Source: WM-3-3 sp041660045 (GTDB lineage: Bacteria > Pseudomonadota > Gammaproteobacteria > Methylococcales > Methylomonadaceae). Taken from it: a stretch of DNA of 64,000 nucleotides. The position numbers and the translations under genes were made by a program. The stretch's first letter is position 1; every line of letters begins with the position of its first letter. The notes beneath the pieces were generated by a model, which saw only the letters and a list, made by a program, of their open reading frames with translations, was not told the origin of the DNA and did no database searches. The DNA lies in assembly GCA_041660045.1 (NCBI GenBank), contig JBAZXA010000002.1, forward strand, positions 417,543-481,542, written 5' to 3'. Shown piece by piece: positions 8,123-15,619 of the stretch.

Positions 8123-9475
8123 GTGCAAATCAGGTCACTGAATTTTCGGCTACTCATGTCGACGGCGTTAGTTTTGGTCGCTTTTTTTGCGATTGTCGCT
8201 TTCGTTTTAGAGCGTAGTTTTCGGGAAAGTGCCGAGCAAACCTTGAAAGAGAAGCTCCAAGTACAAATTTATGCACTATTGTCTGCGGCAGATCTAAAAG
8301 ATTCTGGTGAGCTGACCATGCCACCTAATCTACCAGAACCGAGGTTAACTAATCCTGGCTCTGGGCTCTATGGGTTTATTCAACTTATCCGTAAAACGCC
8401 GACCTTAATTTGGCATTCGCCTTCCGCTATTGGCCTTGGCCAACCCACTATCCCGCCCGATTTAAGTCCTGGCCACTCGGTTTTTCTACTTGATGATCAA
8501 GGCCGTTATGCTTTGCATTACAATGTAATTTGGAGTAGCCGGCGCCATGTGGAACGTGAATTTGTTTTTACGGTGACGGAAGATATTGAGTTTGTTGGCA
8601 ACCAAGTACAGCAATTTCGGGCATCATTAAGTTTATGGTTATTAGTCATAGGCTTTTGCTTAATCTTAATCCAATTTTTGGTATTACGCTGGAGTTTAAA
8701 ACCTCTACGCATCATGGTTAAAGATTTGGCAGCCATTGAAAAAGGTGAAAAAAACCGTTTGGATGGCGTTTATAGTACGGAATTACAGGGCTTGGCCGAG
8801 AATCTTAATACCTTAATCAATAGTGCGCGTACACATTTAGAGCGCTATCGCAATACCTTGGCCGATCTTGCCCATAGCTTAAAAACGCCATTGGCTATTT
8901 TAAGGGGTTGCAGCGAGTCTTTTATTGATAATAAAGAGACTGTGCAAGAACAAATTAACCGAATGAACGATATTGTGGATTATCAGCTCCAGCGCGCAGC
9001 GGCAAAAGGCGAACAAAAAATAACTGGGGGAGCTGATTTATCAGCGGTCATTACTAAAATAATCAGTTCGTTAAAAAAAGTCTACCTGGATAAACATATC
9101 GTGTTTAGTGTCAGTGTACCGCCAAGCTGTTTGATTTATTGTGAGGAGGGCGATTTGTATGAAATTGCAGGGAATCTGCTCGATAATGCCTGCAAATGGT
9201 GCCAAGGAAAAGTTAATGTCAACATCTCATTAAAAAATAATAAAGCCAATGGTGATTTTTCGGTGATGTTACAAATTGATGATGATGGTGCGGGTATTCC
9301 AGAGGGTAAGCTTAGGGAAATTTTAAAGCGCGGTGTGCGTGCAGATGAAAATATCCATGGCCATGGTATCGGTATGGCTGTGGTGAATGAGTTAGTCGGC
9401 TTATTAGGAGGAAAGCTATTAGGCCTTAAAAGTAAAGTTTTGGGGGGTATGTGTTGGCGTGTTTATTGGCCTTAA
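8123..9475 (+). CDS. Sensor histidine kinase (PhoQ-like)
   Basis: Inner-membrane kinase paired with the preceding regulator; GTG start. TM1 spans about residues 10-30. A periplasmic sensor region of roughly 130 residues follows, then TM2 (about 172-190), a HAMP-like linker and a HisKA dimerisation helix with DLAHSLKTPLAIL; His251 is the phosphoacceptor. The HATPase domain has the N-box GNLLDNACKW and G-boxes DDDGAGIPEG and GHGIGMAVV. HSLKTPL rather than HELRTPL is characteristic of the PhoQ branch. The sensor lacks an obvious acidic cluster, so Mg2+ sensing should not be assumed. Confidence 0.9.
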   Translation: MQIRSLNFRLLMSTALVLVAFFAIVAFVLERSFRESAEQTLKEKLQVQIYALLSAADLKDSGELTMPPNLPEPRLTNPGSGLYGFIQLIRKTPTLIWHSPSAIGLGQPTIPPDLSPGHSVFLLDDQGRYALHYNVIWSSRRHVEREFVFTVTEDIEFVGNQVQQFRASLSLWLLVIGFCLILIQFLVLRWSLKPLRIMVKDLAAIEKGEKNRLDGVYSTELQGLAENLNTLINSARTHLERYRNTLADLAHSLKTPLAILRGCSESFIDNKETVQEQINRMNDIVDYQLQRAAAKGEQKITGGADLSAVITKIISSLKKVYLDKHIVFSVSVPPSCLIYCEEGDLYEIAGNLLDNACKWCQGKVNVNISLKNNKANGDFSVMLQIDDDGAGIPEGKLREILKRGVRADENIHGHGIGMAVVNELVGLLGGKLLGLKSKVLGGMCWRVYWP

Positions 9476-9486
9476 ATCTATAAATC

Positions 9487-9537
9487 CTGTGCCATCACTA
9501 ATCTTAAAGACAGGTAGGCACAGATGAACATTTTTTT
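9487..9537. terminator. Possible bidirectional terminator between convergent genes
   Basis: CTGTGCC (9487-9493) and GGCACAG (9517-9523) form a 7-bp stem with a long 23-nt loop, followed by a T-rich run at 9531-9537. It separates the 3' ends of the sensor kinase and the winged-helix regulator. The loop is long for a classic intrinsic terminator. Confidence 0.3.
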
Positions 9538-9548
9538 GCAAATATTTT

Positions 9549-10421
9549 TTACGTAAAACTAGATTGCGTTTTTGCCAACATGATGTCAGCACCTGTCTTG
9601 AAAGTGGGTTGTTGTTTAGGTATTTCTGTAGCGTTTAAATTAAGTTTATAGCCAAAACCCTTAACGTTGATCAGCCATTGTGGGTTGTTTGGATCCGGCT
9701 CAATTTTTTTACGAAGTAAATGAATGTACTGATATAAATCTAATTTTGTGGCGCGGTTGTTTTCTGGCCAAAGATGGTTAATGATCTGTTCGGCTTTAAA
9801 TATACGTTCTACATCAGTGTTTAACAGTTCTATCAAGCCATATTCTTTCGGAGTAAGCTTTACTTTGTAAGAGTACACAAAAACGCATTTGTTTTGCTCA
9901 TCTACTATAAAGTCATTATTTTTTTGTTTTTGTGGTAGAGGGTAAGTATGCGTAAGTAGGCTTGCCTTATGTTTATTGTCTAAGTGGCTAGACCTTCTGT
10001 CGTTAACAAAACGCCTTTCGGAAATATTTCTTCTATTGATGTTTTGCTGGTTAAAAAATCGGGTTTTAATGTATTGGTCTATAGCGGCTATATCCATGGT
10101 GTCGTTAATGATGAAATCGAGCCATGCATAGACATCTAGGGGTATGAGTTGTGCGTGATCTTTATTGAGGCCACAGATTTTAAGATGGTTATATAAACTA
10201 GATTGTCTTAAAGTATTGATCTCAAAGCCTTTATGTTTTATTTCTAGCCATGTTAAGGGTAAAATGACAAACATGGGTTGTAGGTCATCTAAAGCATTAA
10301 TATTGCTGAGGCTTAGGTCTAGTGAGGTGATTGATAGATTGTTGCTATAGCCGTAACCTTTTAATAAGGCGAGCAAGCATTCGTCGTTATCAAAAACTAC
10401 AATATTATTTGTTATTTTCAT
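9549..10421 (-). CDS. OmpR-type winged-helix regulator with degenerate receiver-like N-terminus
   Basis: The 290-residue protein has a clear C-terminal DNA-binding winged helix (about 185-265): KLTPKEYGLIELLNTD followed by a recognition helix and the KGFGYKLNL wing. The N-terminal 120 residues begin like a receiver (NNIVVFDNDECLLALLKGYGY), but the usual phosphoacceptor Asp is replaced in the MFVILPLTWLEI strand, so phosphorylation-independent control is likely. A polar, Arg/Asn-rich linker of about 60 residues joins the two parts. No kinase gene is adjacent. Upstream lies a long non-coding region shared with a divergent secreted repeat protein, a possible target. Confidence 0.8.
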   Translation of the reverse strand: MKITNNIVVFDNDECLLALLKGYGYSNNLSITSLDLSLSNINALDDLQPMFVILPLTWLEIKHKGFEINTLRQSSLYNHLKICGLNKDHAQLIPLDVYAWLDFIINDTMDIAAIDQYIKTRFFNQQNINRRNISERRFVNDRRSSHLDNKHKASLLTHTYPLPQKQKNNDFIVDEQNKCVFVYSYKVKLTPKEYGLIELLNTDVERIFKAEQIINHLWPENNRATKLDLYQYIHLLRKKIEPDPNNPQWLINVKGFGYKLNLNATEIPKQQPTFKTGADIMLAKTQSSFT

Positions 10422-10719
10422 AAGATTAATCTGATTGCCAAGGGCGGTAGTTGAACAAAGGTAGTCATCAAAAAACTCAACGACAGTATATTGTCCAGCT
10501 CCCTTGGTATCAGTTAATTAATTCACACAAGTTGTGGGATTTACTAATTAGTTCGGATTAAACGTAGTCAAATTTTATGAGAGCGCGTTTGATAACTTAC
10601 TAAAACTTGGGTAATTCTTCTAGATTCAAATCATGCAGAGAAGCAAGGGGTCATGATAAGGCTATCTAAACAATAGTCTGCGAATGTAAAGTTAGTGGAT
10701 TTGTTATGGGTGACGACGT

Positions 10720-10745
10720 AACGTTAAACACTATTGTTTAATGTT
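10720..10745. repeat. 11-bp inverted repeat (one mismatch)
   Basis: AACGTTAAACA (10720-10730) and TGTTTAATGTT (10735-10745) pair across a 4-nt centre with a single G/T wobble. It may be an operator or an RNA hairpin in the divergent intergenic region. Confidence 0.5.
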
Positions 10746-10880
10746 TGGATTGTGTATCCGACCTAGTTTTTCATAGTCTATGAAATGGCCAATTTATCTA
10801 TATATCCAGCTTACTTGAGCTAATTTCGGGATTGGTGTTTTTATTTTTGCAATGGATTTGATAACGCGAGGGATTGCTTA

Positions 10881-10903
10881 TTTAATAGATAAAATCTATT
10901 AAA
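10881..10903. repeat. Perfect 10-bp palindrome with 3-nt centre
   Basis: TTTAATAGAT (10881-10890) and ATCTATTAAA (10894-10903) are exact inverted copies around AAA. The 23-bp size and dyad symmetry suit a dimeric regulator's site. It lies about 150 bp upstream of the secreted repeat protein gene. Confidence 0.55.
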
Positions 10904-10958
10904 ATAATAAAAACATTCAATTTTTCAAATTAGTGCGGACCCCGTATATTAATCTCCA

Positions 10959-11019
10959 AGCCGAACTAAACGTTTTTTGTTGAGTCTTAAGAGTTGTAAG
11001 AACGCTAAAAAACGTGGCT
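10959..11019 (+). other. Possible leader stem-loop of the repeat-protein mRNA
   Basis: AGCC (10959-10962) and ACGTTTTTT (10970-10978) are complementary, in order, to AAAAAACGT (11007-11015) and GGCT (11016-11019), giving a two-part stem with an internal loop. It ends about 30 bp before the start codon at 11052. No riboswitch family is recognised. Confidence 0.3.
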
Positions 11020-11051
11020 GAATGAGAAATGTTTAATTTTGGAGAAAAGCC

Positions 11052-11432
11052 ATGAATATAAAATTATTAAAATATACACTCGCTATGACTAGCTTATTAT
11101 GGGCTATTAGCGCTAATGCTGCTGAACTTGAAAGAACTACTGGATTAATTTACAACAACCAGGCAAATGGGCCTGCAATACATAGTTATGACAATCGGTA
11201 TCCTGAAAAAACAGTAAGTGCTGCGCGCTTGGTTTATGTGAATACTGCTTATGGGCCAGCACTTTATAGTTATCCAAGAAATGCGCAGGATACAACGGCT
11301 GAAATTAATGTGGAATATGTTAGCAATGCTTATGGGCCAGCTATTTATAGTTATCCTTTTAATCATCGGAAACCAGTTACCGATTATAAATTAAAGCTAT
11401 CTGGGCTTAATACCCCAAGCAATATTCAATAA
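11052..11432 (+). CDS. Small secreted protein with three GPA-x-x-SY repeats
   Basis: The 126-residue product starts at ATG 11052 with GGAG 7 bp upstream. A Sec signal peptide (1-23, ending SANA) is clear. The mature protein contains three copies of a 13-residue motif, Y-x-x-x-A-x-G-P-A-[IL]-x-S-Y, at residues 34-46, 62-74 and 89-101, spaced 27-28 residues apart. The two later copies share AYGPA-x-YSYP. There are no cysteines, and it is rich in Asn, Tyr, Ala and Pro. I do not recognise the family. Regular spacing of aromatic/Gly-Pro modules suggests a beta-strand repeat, a surface or matrix protein, or a ligand-binding repeat. It is monocistronic, with its own terminator. Confidence 0.8.
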   Translation: MNIKLLKYTLAMTSLLWAISANAAELERTTGLIYNNQANGPAIHSYDNRYPEKTVSAARLVYVNTAYGPALYSYPRNAQDTTAEINVEYVSNAYGPAIYSYPFNHRKPVTDYKLKLSGLNTPSNIQ

Positions 11433-11436
11433 GATT

Positions 11437-11454
11437 CCGCGTTGTGCGGTTTTT
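11437..11454 (+). terminator. Intrinsic terminator after the repeat protein
   Basis: CCGC (11437-11440), a 5-nt loop and GCGG (11446-11449) are followed directly by five Ts. The stem is short but GC-only and sits 5 bp past the stop codon. Confidence 0.55.
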
Positions 11455-11559
11455 ACTTGTCATTTTGGCTATGCCAACCGTTTTTAGCTAGGCGCAACGC
11501 TATTTATAGTTTTCTGTTTTATTTAGTCTATGGGTGAATACAAGATATACATGCATAGA

Positions 11560-13035
11560 CTAATCTACGCCTTTGCTATGGTTTTCCATGCGCCGCAGAA
11601 ACTCGGCCATGATTAACTGATAAAGTTCGTCGCCTAAATAACGGTCTTCAATGCCGCTGTCTATATTTGGGTTGTCATTGACTTCTATTACATAACCTTT
11701 GCCATTTTTTTCTTTTACATCCACGCCGTATAAGCCATTGCCTATGGCTTGGGTGGCTTTAAGCGCAGCTTCTAAAACAGCTTTGGGCACTTCAAAAGTT
11801 GCTAAAGTGTCAAAATCACCACTATCAACCCGATTATTACCATGGCGATAAATTTGCCAATGGTTTTTTACCATGTAATAGCGGCAGGCAAATAACGCCT
11901 TGTGATTGAAAATACCAATACGCCAATCAAAGTCGGTATAAAAAAACTCTTGTGCGAGCAATAAAGCAGATTTTTGGAAAAGCTCCTCAACTTTGCTTTC
12001 TAACTCTTGGCGGTTGTTGACTTTAACAATGCCACGTGAAAATGAGCCATCTGGGATTTTAACCACTACAGGAAAACCAGCTTCAACTTCCAGTTGATTT
12101 AAATGGCTTTGATTGCCTTTGTGTAATAGCCAGGTTTTTGGCGTAGGCACATGCTGGGTACGAAAAAGATCTGCCAAATAGACTTTATTGGCACATCGCA
12201 GCATAGAGGTTGGATCGTCGATGACCACTAGGCCTTCAGCTTCGGCTTTTTTTGCAAAGCGGTAAGTATGGTGGTCTATTCCAGTCGTTTCACGTATGAA
12301 TAGGCCATCAAATTCAGGCAAACGCACATAATCTTTAGGGGCGATGAGTTCAACTTCTATCCCTAATTGCCGCCCGATTGTAATGAATTTTTTAAGCGCA
12401 CCACGATTGCTTGGGGGCAAACGTTCTTCAGGATTAATTAAAATAGCAAGGTCATAACGGGCATTTTTGCGGGTACGGCCCTTACGCCATACTTTTTTGC
12501 TGAATTTATCTAAGGCATCAGCAAATACTATTTCCAGATCTTCTGGAAGATTGTGGTATGGGATGGCTTTTAAACCAGCGATTTCCCATTGCTGCCGATA
12601 ACGTAGGCTAATTTCTAAAACAGGGCAGGAAAAGCGTTCAAAGAGCAGGCGTGTAAGTTCTTGAAAGCCAGATTCTGGCGTGGTGCCAAAATAACTTAAA
12701 ATGGTAATTTCCTGGTCGGTACGGTGGCTTTTTAACGTGCGTGCTAAAGTTTGTAGCAAGTTTTCCAATTGTAGGCGATAGAGCGATTTTTTTCCTAAAT
12801 CATTCAAAACTTTAACTGATGGGATGACATGGTGGCCTCTGGCTTCGGCGAGTAAGGAGCAATAGTAGCCATCTGATAAGTAGCGGTAACTGCTGCAAAG
12901 ATTAATGATACGGACACGAAGTTGTGATTCTGTAGTGGGCAAAGCCAAATAGTCCTCAAAGGAAATTACTTGCTCGCTAGGGTAATAAGGGCTCCAATCG
13001 GTAAGGCTGTCAACAACCAGTAACGTGCGTGCCAT
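11560..13035 (-). CDS. RimK-like ATP-grasp amidoligase with RLAN N-terminal domain
   Basis: Predicted ATP-dependent peptide ligase of 491 residues. ATG 13035 (MARTLLVVDSLTDW) is preferred over an upstream in-frame start at 13077 because AAGGA lies 9 bp before it. Residues 1-150 resemble the RimK-like ATP-grasp N-terminal (RLAN) domain. The rest is an ATP-grasp fold: nucleotide-binding lysines in GFPVVVKIPDGSFSRG, and a C-terminal metal-binding EVNDNPNIDSG motif. RimK proper adds Glu to ribosomal protein S6; this longer type is a different branch with unknown substrate. It diverges from an M14-like peptidase and a GNAT/C39 fusion, a combination predicted from comparative genomics to make or modify peptides. 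Confidence 0.85.
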   Translation of the reverse strand: MARTLLVVDSLTDWSPYYPSEQVISFEDYLALPTTESQLRVRIINLCSSYRYLSDGYYCSLLAEARGHHVIPSVKVLNDLGKKSLYRLQLENLLQTLARTLKSHRTDQEITILSYFGTTPESGFQELTRLLFERFSCPVLEISLRYRQQWEIAGLKAIPYHNLPEDLEIVFADALDKFSKKVWRKGRTRKNARYDLAILINPEERLPPSNRGALKKFITIGRQLGIEVELIAPKDYVRLPEFDGLFIRETTGIDHHTYRFAKKAEAEGLVVIDDPTSMLRCANKVYLADLFRTQHVPTPKTWLLHKGNQSHLNQLEVEAGFPVVVKIPDGSFSRGIVKVNNRQELESKVEELFQKSALLLAQEFFYTDFDWRIGIFNHKALFACRYYMVKNHWQIYRHGNNRVDSGDFDTLATFEVPKAVLEAALKATQAIGNGLYGVDVKEKNGKGYVIEVNDNPNIDSGIEDRYLGDELYQLIMAEFLRRMENHSKGVD

Positions 13036-13171
13036 AGAAAAACATCCTTGGTCAGTTAAACGATTTACAATGGGCAAGAATTCTACATAAAGTGTTTCTT
13101 TATGCTTGAAGTTTTTTAAGGGTGGGGCAGACTACTCATGTCCCTATGTGTCAAAAAACCACGGTCAATCT

Positions 13172-14275
13172 ATGTTGAATCCTGTATTTTACAAAGCTCC
13201 CGATGCCAATTTGTTTCCTATAAATTATGCGATGGCACGGCAACAATGGCTTAGTCAACTAGAAGCTTTGAAAAGTGCAAATTTTCATTTAACTTTCCCC
13301 TATTCTGGCGGACAAGGTCCTGATGGTGATGCCTTATTTACCGATAGTGTTTGGCTAGGGCCTAAAAATGCAGCTAAGGTTTTAGTGCTCCTTGCCGGTA
13401 CCCATGGTGTCGAAGGCTTTGCCGGTTCGGCAGTGCAGCTAGATCTGTTACAGGCACTTATTAAAGGAAGAGCGGGAATAGCACCTGACATTGCTATTTT
13501 GTTAGTCCATGCGTTAACGCCCTGGGGATATGCTTGGTTACGCCGATGTGATGCCGAAGGTATAGACCTTAACCGTAATATGATTGATTTTACTGCCCCA
13601 TTACCTATCAATGTGGGGTATGAAGAGCTGTTACCTGTGTTTGCAACATTAGATGTCAAACAACGTGAGCAGGCATTTATGGAATGGGAAAAGTTAAACG
13701 GGCGGGCATCATTAGAGAGTGCAATTAGTGCTGGCCAATATATTGATCCGACCGGGCCATTTTATGGTGGGCAAACCCCCGCGCATGGGCGTTTGGTGTG
13801 TGAAGATTTAATACAGCATTATACTTTGGCGCAAAAAAACCTAGCTGTCATTGATATCCACAGCGGCCTTGGCCCTTATGGCTATGGCGAGATTATTTGT
13901 GACCATCAGCCGGACAGTAAAGGTGCCGCTGTGGCTGGTTTGTGGTTTGGCGATGCCTGTACTTTACCTTGGCTAGGCACTTCATTTTCGGTGCCTAAGT
14001 TGGGTTTATTGGATTATGCCTGGCATAACATCATGAATCAAAGTAGTTGCTATGTAACGTTAGAGTTTGGCACGTTTAGGACAGATCAATTATTTGAAGT
14101 GCTACTTCATGATCATCAGTTGTGGGCACAAAAGGGTAATCTTAAGGCACGCCTTGAGCATAGCGAACATATGAGGCGACATTTTTGCCCGGATGACCCG
14201 TTTTGGAAAGAATTGGTATTATTTCGTGCCAGGCAAGTTATTTCGCAGGCTTTGGCCGGATTGGCCGCGATATGA
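13172..14275 (+). CDS. M14-like (DUF2817) zinc carboxypeptidase/amidohydrolase
   Basis: The frame is open from a TTG at 13106, but ATG 13172 (MLNPVFYK) is a more plausible start, giving 367 residues. The fold is that of DUF2817/succinylglutamate desuccinylase-like M14 enzymes. Zinc ligands are GTHGVEGF (HxxE) and the His of VIDIHSGLG; EGIDLNRN is the substrate-binding Arg motif, and VTLEFGT supplies the catalytic Glu. No signal peptide is seen, so it is cytosolic. Its TGA overlaps the ATG of the GNAT/C39 gene (ATGA), so the two are translationally coupled. A role in trimming the product of the divergent ATP-grasp ligase is an inference. Confidence 0.85.
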   Translation: MLNPVFYKAPDANLFPINYAMARQQWLSQLEALKSANFHLTFPYSGGQGPDGDALFTDSVWLGPKNAAKVLVLLAGTHGVEGFAGSAVQLDLLQALIKGRAGIAPDIAILLVHALTPWGYAWLRRCDAEGIDLNRNMIDFTAPLPINVGYEELLPVFATLDVKQREQAFMEWEKLNGRASLESAISAGQYIDPTGPFYGGQTPAHGRLVCEDLIQHYTLAQKNLAVIDIHSGLGPYGYGEIICDHQPDSKGAAVAGLWFGDACTLPWLGTSFSVPKLGLLDYAWHNIMNQSSCYVTLEFGTFRTDQLFEVLLHDHQLWAQKGNLKARLEHSEHMRRHFCPDDPFWKELVLFRARQVISQALAGLAAI

Positions 14276-15381
14276 CAAGCCCTATGGTAAATATCCGCGC
14301 GTCGGACCTCTATGACTTAAACGCGTTGGTTGAACTTGAAAAAGCCTGTTTTGATTGTGATCAATTGAGTCGGCGAAGTTTCCGGCATTGGCTGACTACA
14401 CAGCATAGGGCTTTGTTAGTCGCTGAAATTAATCATCAAATTGCCGGCTATATTTTGGTGATTTATCATCCCGGAACACGTTTAGCCCGTATCTATTCGG
14501 TTGCGGTAGGCCAACATTTCCGTAGTTTGGGTATTGGTAAATTATTGATGGCAGCGGGGGAACAAGCTGCGCGTGATGATGGCAGATTATATTTACGTTT
14601 AGAGGTCAGCGTGGATAACATTGCAGCCATTAATCTGTACGAAGCGATGGGCTTTAAAAAATTTGGTATTTATCGGGATTACTACGAAGATCATAAAGAC
14701 GCTTTGCGCTACCAAAAGCGTATTAGGCGTTTTGGGGGTACATTAACTCATCGCCAAGTACATTGGCTACGGCAAACCACTGCTTTTACCTGTGGGCCTG
14801 CTTCATTAATGATGGCTATGCATGGGATTAATCAACATTATTTACCTTCCCAAGAAGAGGAGATGAATATTTGGCGCGAGGCAACCACTATTTTCATGAC
14901 ATCTGGCCACGGCGGCTGTCATCCGGTGGGTTTGGCATTGGCGGCCAAACGTCGGCAATTTAAAGTTGAGGTCTGGATTAGCCAAACTGGAGCATTATTT
15001 GTCGATGGCGTACGTAGTGAAGAAAAAAAGCAGATTGTGGAATTGGTTGACAGTTGTTTTAAGCGAGAAGCGCAACTTAAAGGTATTCAGGTACATTATG
15101 GCAATATCACTCAAAGCGAGTTGATTAACGCTTTTACCGCAGGAGCAATACCGTTGATATTAATCAGCACGTTTCGGATGGACCGTAAAAAAGCGCCACA
15201 TTGGGTGGTGATGAGTGGCATCGATAAAGATTGCTTGTATATGCACGATCCTGATCCTGAAGAAGGTCGGCAAAGTGAAATTGATTGCCAATATATTCCT
15301 ATCGCTTGTGAAGATTTTGAACGTATGTCTTGTTTTGGTAAAAACCGGCTACGCACCGCAGTTATTCTTTGGCCTAGCTGA
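14272..15381 (+). CDS. GNAT acetyltransferase fused to a C39-like cysteine peptidase
   Basis: The 369-residue two-domain protein starts at ATG 14272, overlapping the previous stop. Residues 5-150 form a RimI-like GNAT domain, with the acetyl-CoA loop in VAVGQHFRSLGIGKLLM and the LEVSVDNIAAINLYEAMGF signature. Residues 160-369 match a papain-fold C39 peptidase: catalytic Cys in FTCGPASLMM, His in PHWVVMSG and Asp in MHDPDP. No transporter or double-glycine precursor is nearby, so it is not a standard bacteriocin exporter. With the M14 and ATP-grasp neighbours it forms a compact peptide synthesis/modification set; substrates are unknown. Confidence 0.87.
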   Translation: MTSPMVNIRASDLYDLNALVELEKACFDCDQLSRRSFRHWLTTQHRALLVAEINHQIAGYILVIYHPGTRLARIYSVAVGQHFRSLGIGKLLMAAGEQAARDDGRLYLRLEVSVDNIAAINLYEAMGFKKFGIYRDYYEDHKDALRYQKRIRRFGGTLTHRQVHWLRQTTAFTCGPASLMMAMHGINQHYLPSQEEEMNIWREATTIFMTSGHGGCHPVGLALAAKRRQFKVEVWISQTGALFVDGVRSEEKKQIVELVDSCFKREAQLKGIQVHYGNITQSELINAFTAGAIPLILISTFRMDRKKAPHWVVMSGIDKDCLYMHDPDPEEGRQSEIDCQYIPIACEDFERMSCFGKNRLRTAVILWPS

Positions 15382-15481
15382 GGTCTCAGTGAATAATTTC
15401 AGCAATTTTTTTGCAAACATTGAAAAAAAAGTAAAATTCAGCGATAATCTATCTCCTTCAGCCAGCAAGGCTGAATTTAAT

Positions 15482-15596
15482 GGTGGTCGCGCCGGTCCTC
15501 CCGCAACGATACGCTGTAAACCCCGCCAGGTCCGGAAGGGAGCAACGGTAGCAGCAGATTCGTGTGCCGGGATGTGGCTGGTGTGATCGCCGCCCA
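15482..15596 (+). ncRNA. ffs: Signal recognition particle RNA (4.5S)
   Basis: The region contains the SRP RNA core: TCCTCCCGCAACG, then GCCAGGTCCGGAAGGGAGCA (positions 15524-15543), then GTGTGCCGGGATGTGGCTG, in the same order and spacing as E. coli 4.5S RNA. The ends (GGTGGTCGC and GATCGCCGCC) pair with G-U tolerance, giving about 115 nt. A T-rich tract at 15601-15610 follows. It binds Ffh for cotranslational targeting. The position directly upstream of dnaX-ybaB-recR is a very old gene order, also seen in Bacillus. Confidence 0.95.
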
Positions 15597-15600
15597 ATAA

Positions 15601-15610
15601 TTTTTTCTTT
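15601..15610 (+). terminator. T-rich tract after SRP RNA
   Basis: TTTTTTCTTTT follows the closing stem of the SRP RNA and could act with that stem as its terminator. The dnaX start lies 10 bp further on, so some read-through into dnaX is possible. Confidence 0.45.
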
Positions 15611-15619
15611 TAGCCTGCG

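Larger units (their letters stand above)
10422..11051. promoter_or_regulatory. 630-bp AT-rich divergent intergenic region with palindromes
   Basis: No credible coding frame is present. The region separates the winged-helix regulator (minus strand) from the secreted repeat protein (plus strand). It holds two hairpin-forming palindromes (10720-10745 and 10881-10903) and a long stem-loop just upstream of the plus-strand gene (10959-11019). A TATATT at 10936-10941 could be a -10 box, but I see no good -35. Regulation of the divergent gene by the adjacent regulator is a hypothesis from position only. Confidence 0.45.

Noticed and set aside
15215..15586. Open frame running through the end of the GNAT/C39 gene and into the SRP RNA
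   Set aside because: It is an out-of-frame shadow over a strong protein call and a structural RNA.
15215..15600. Bacteriocin-type C39 leader-peptidase exporter
   Set aside because: The C39-like domain is fused to a GNAT domain, without any ABC transporter or double-glycine precursor gene nearby.
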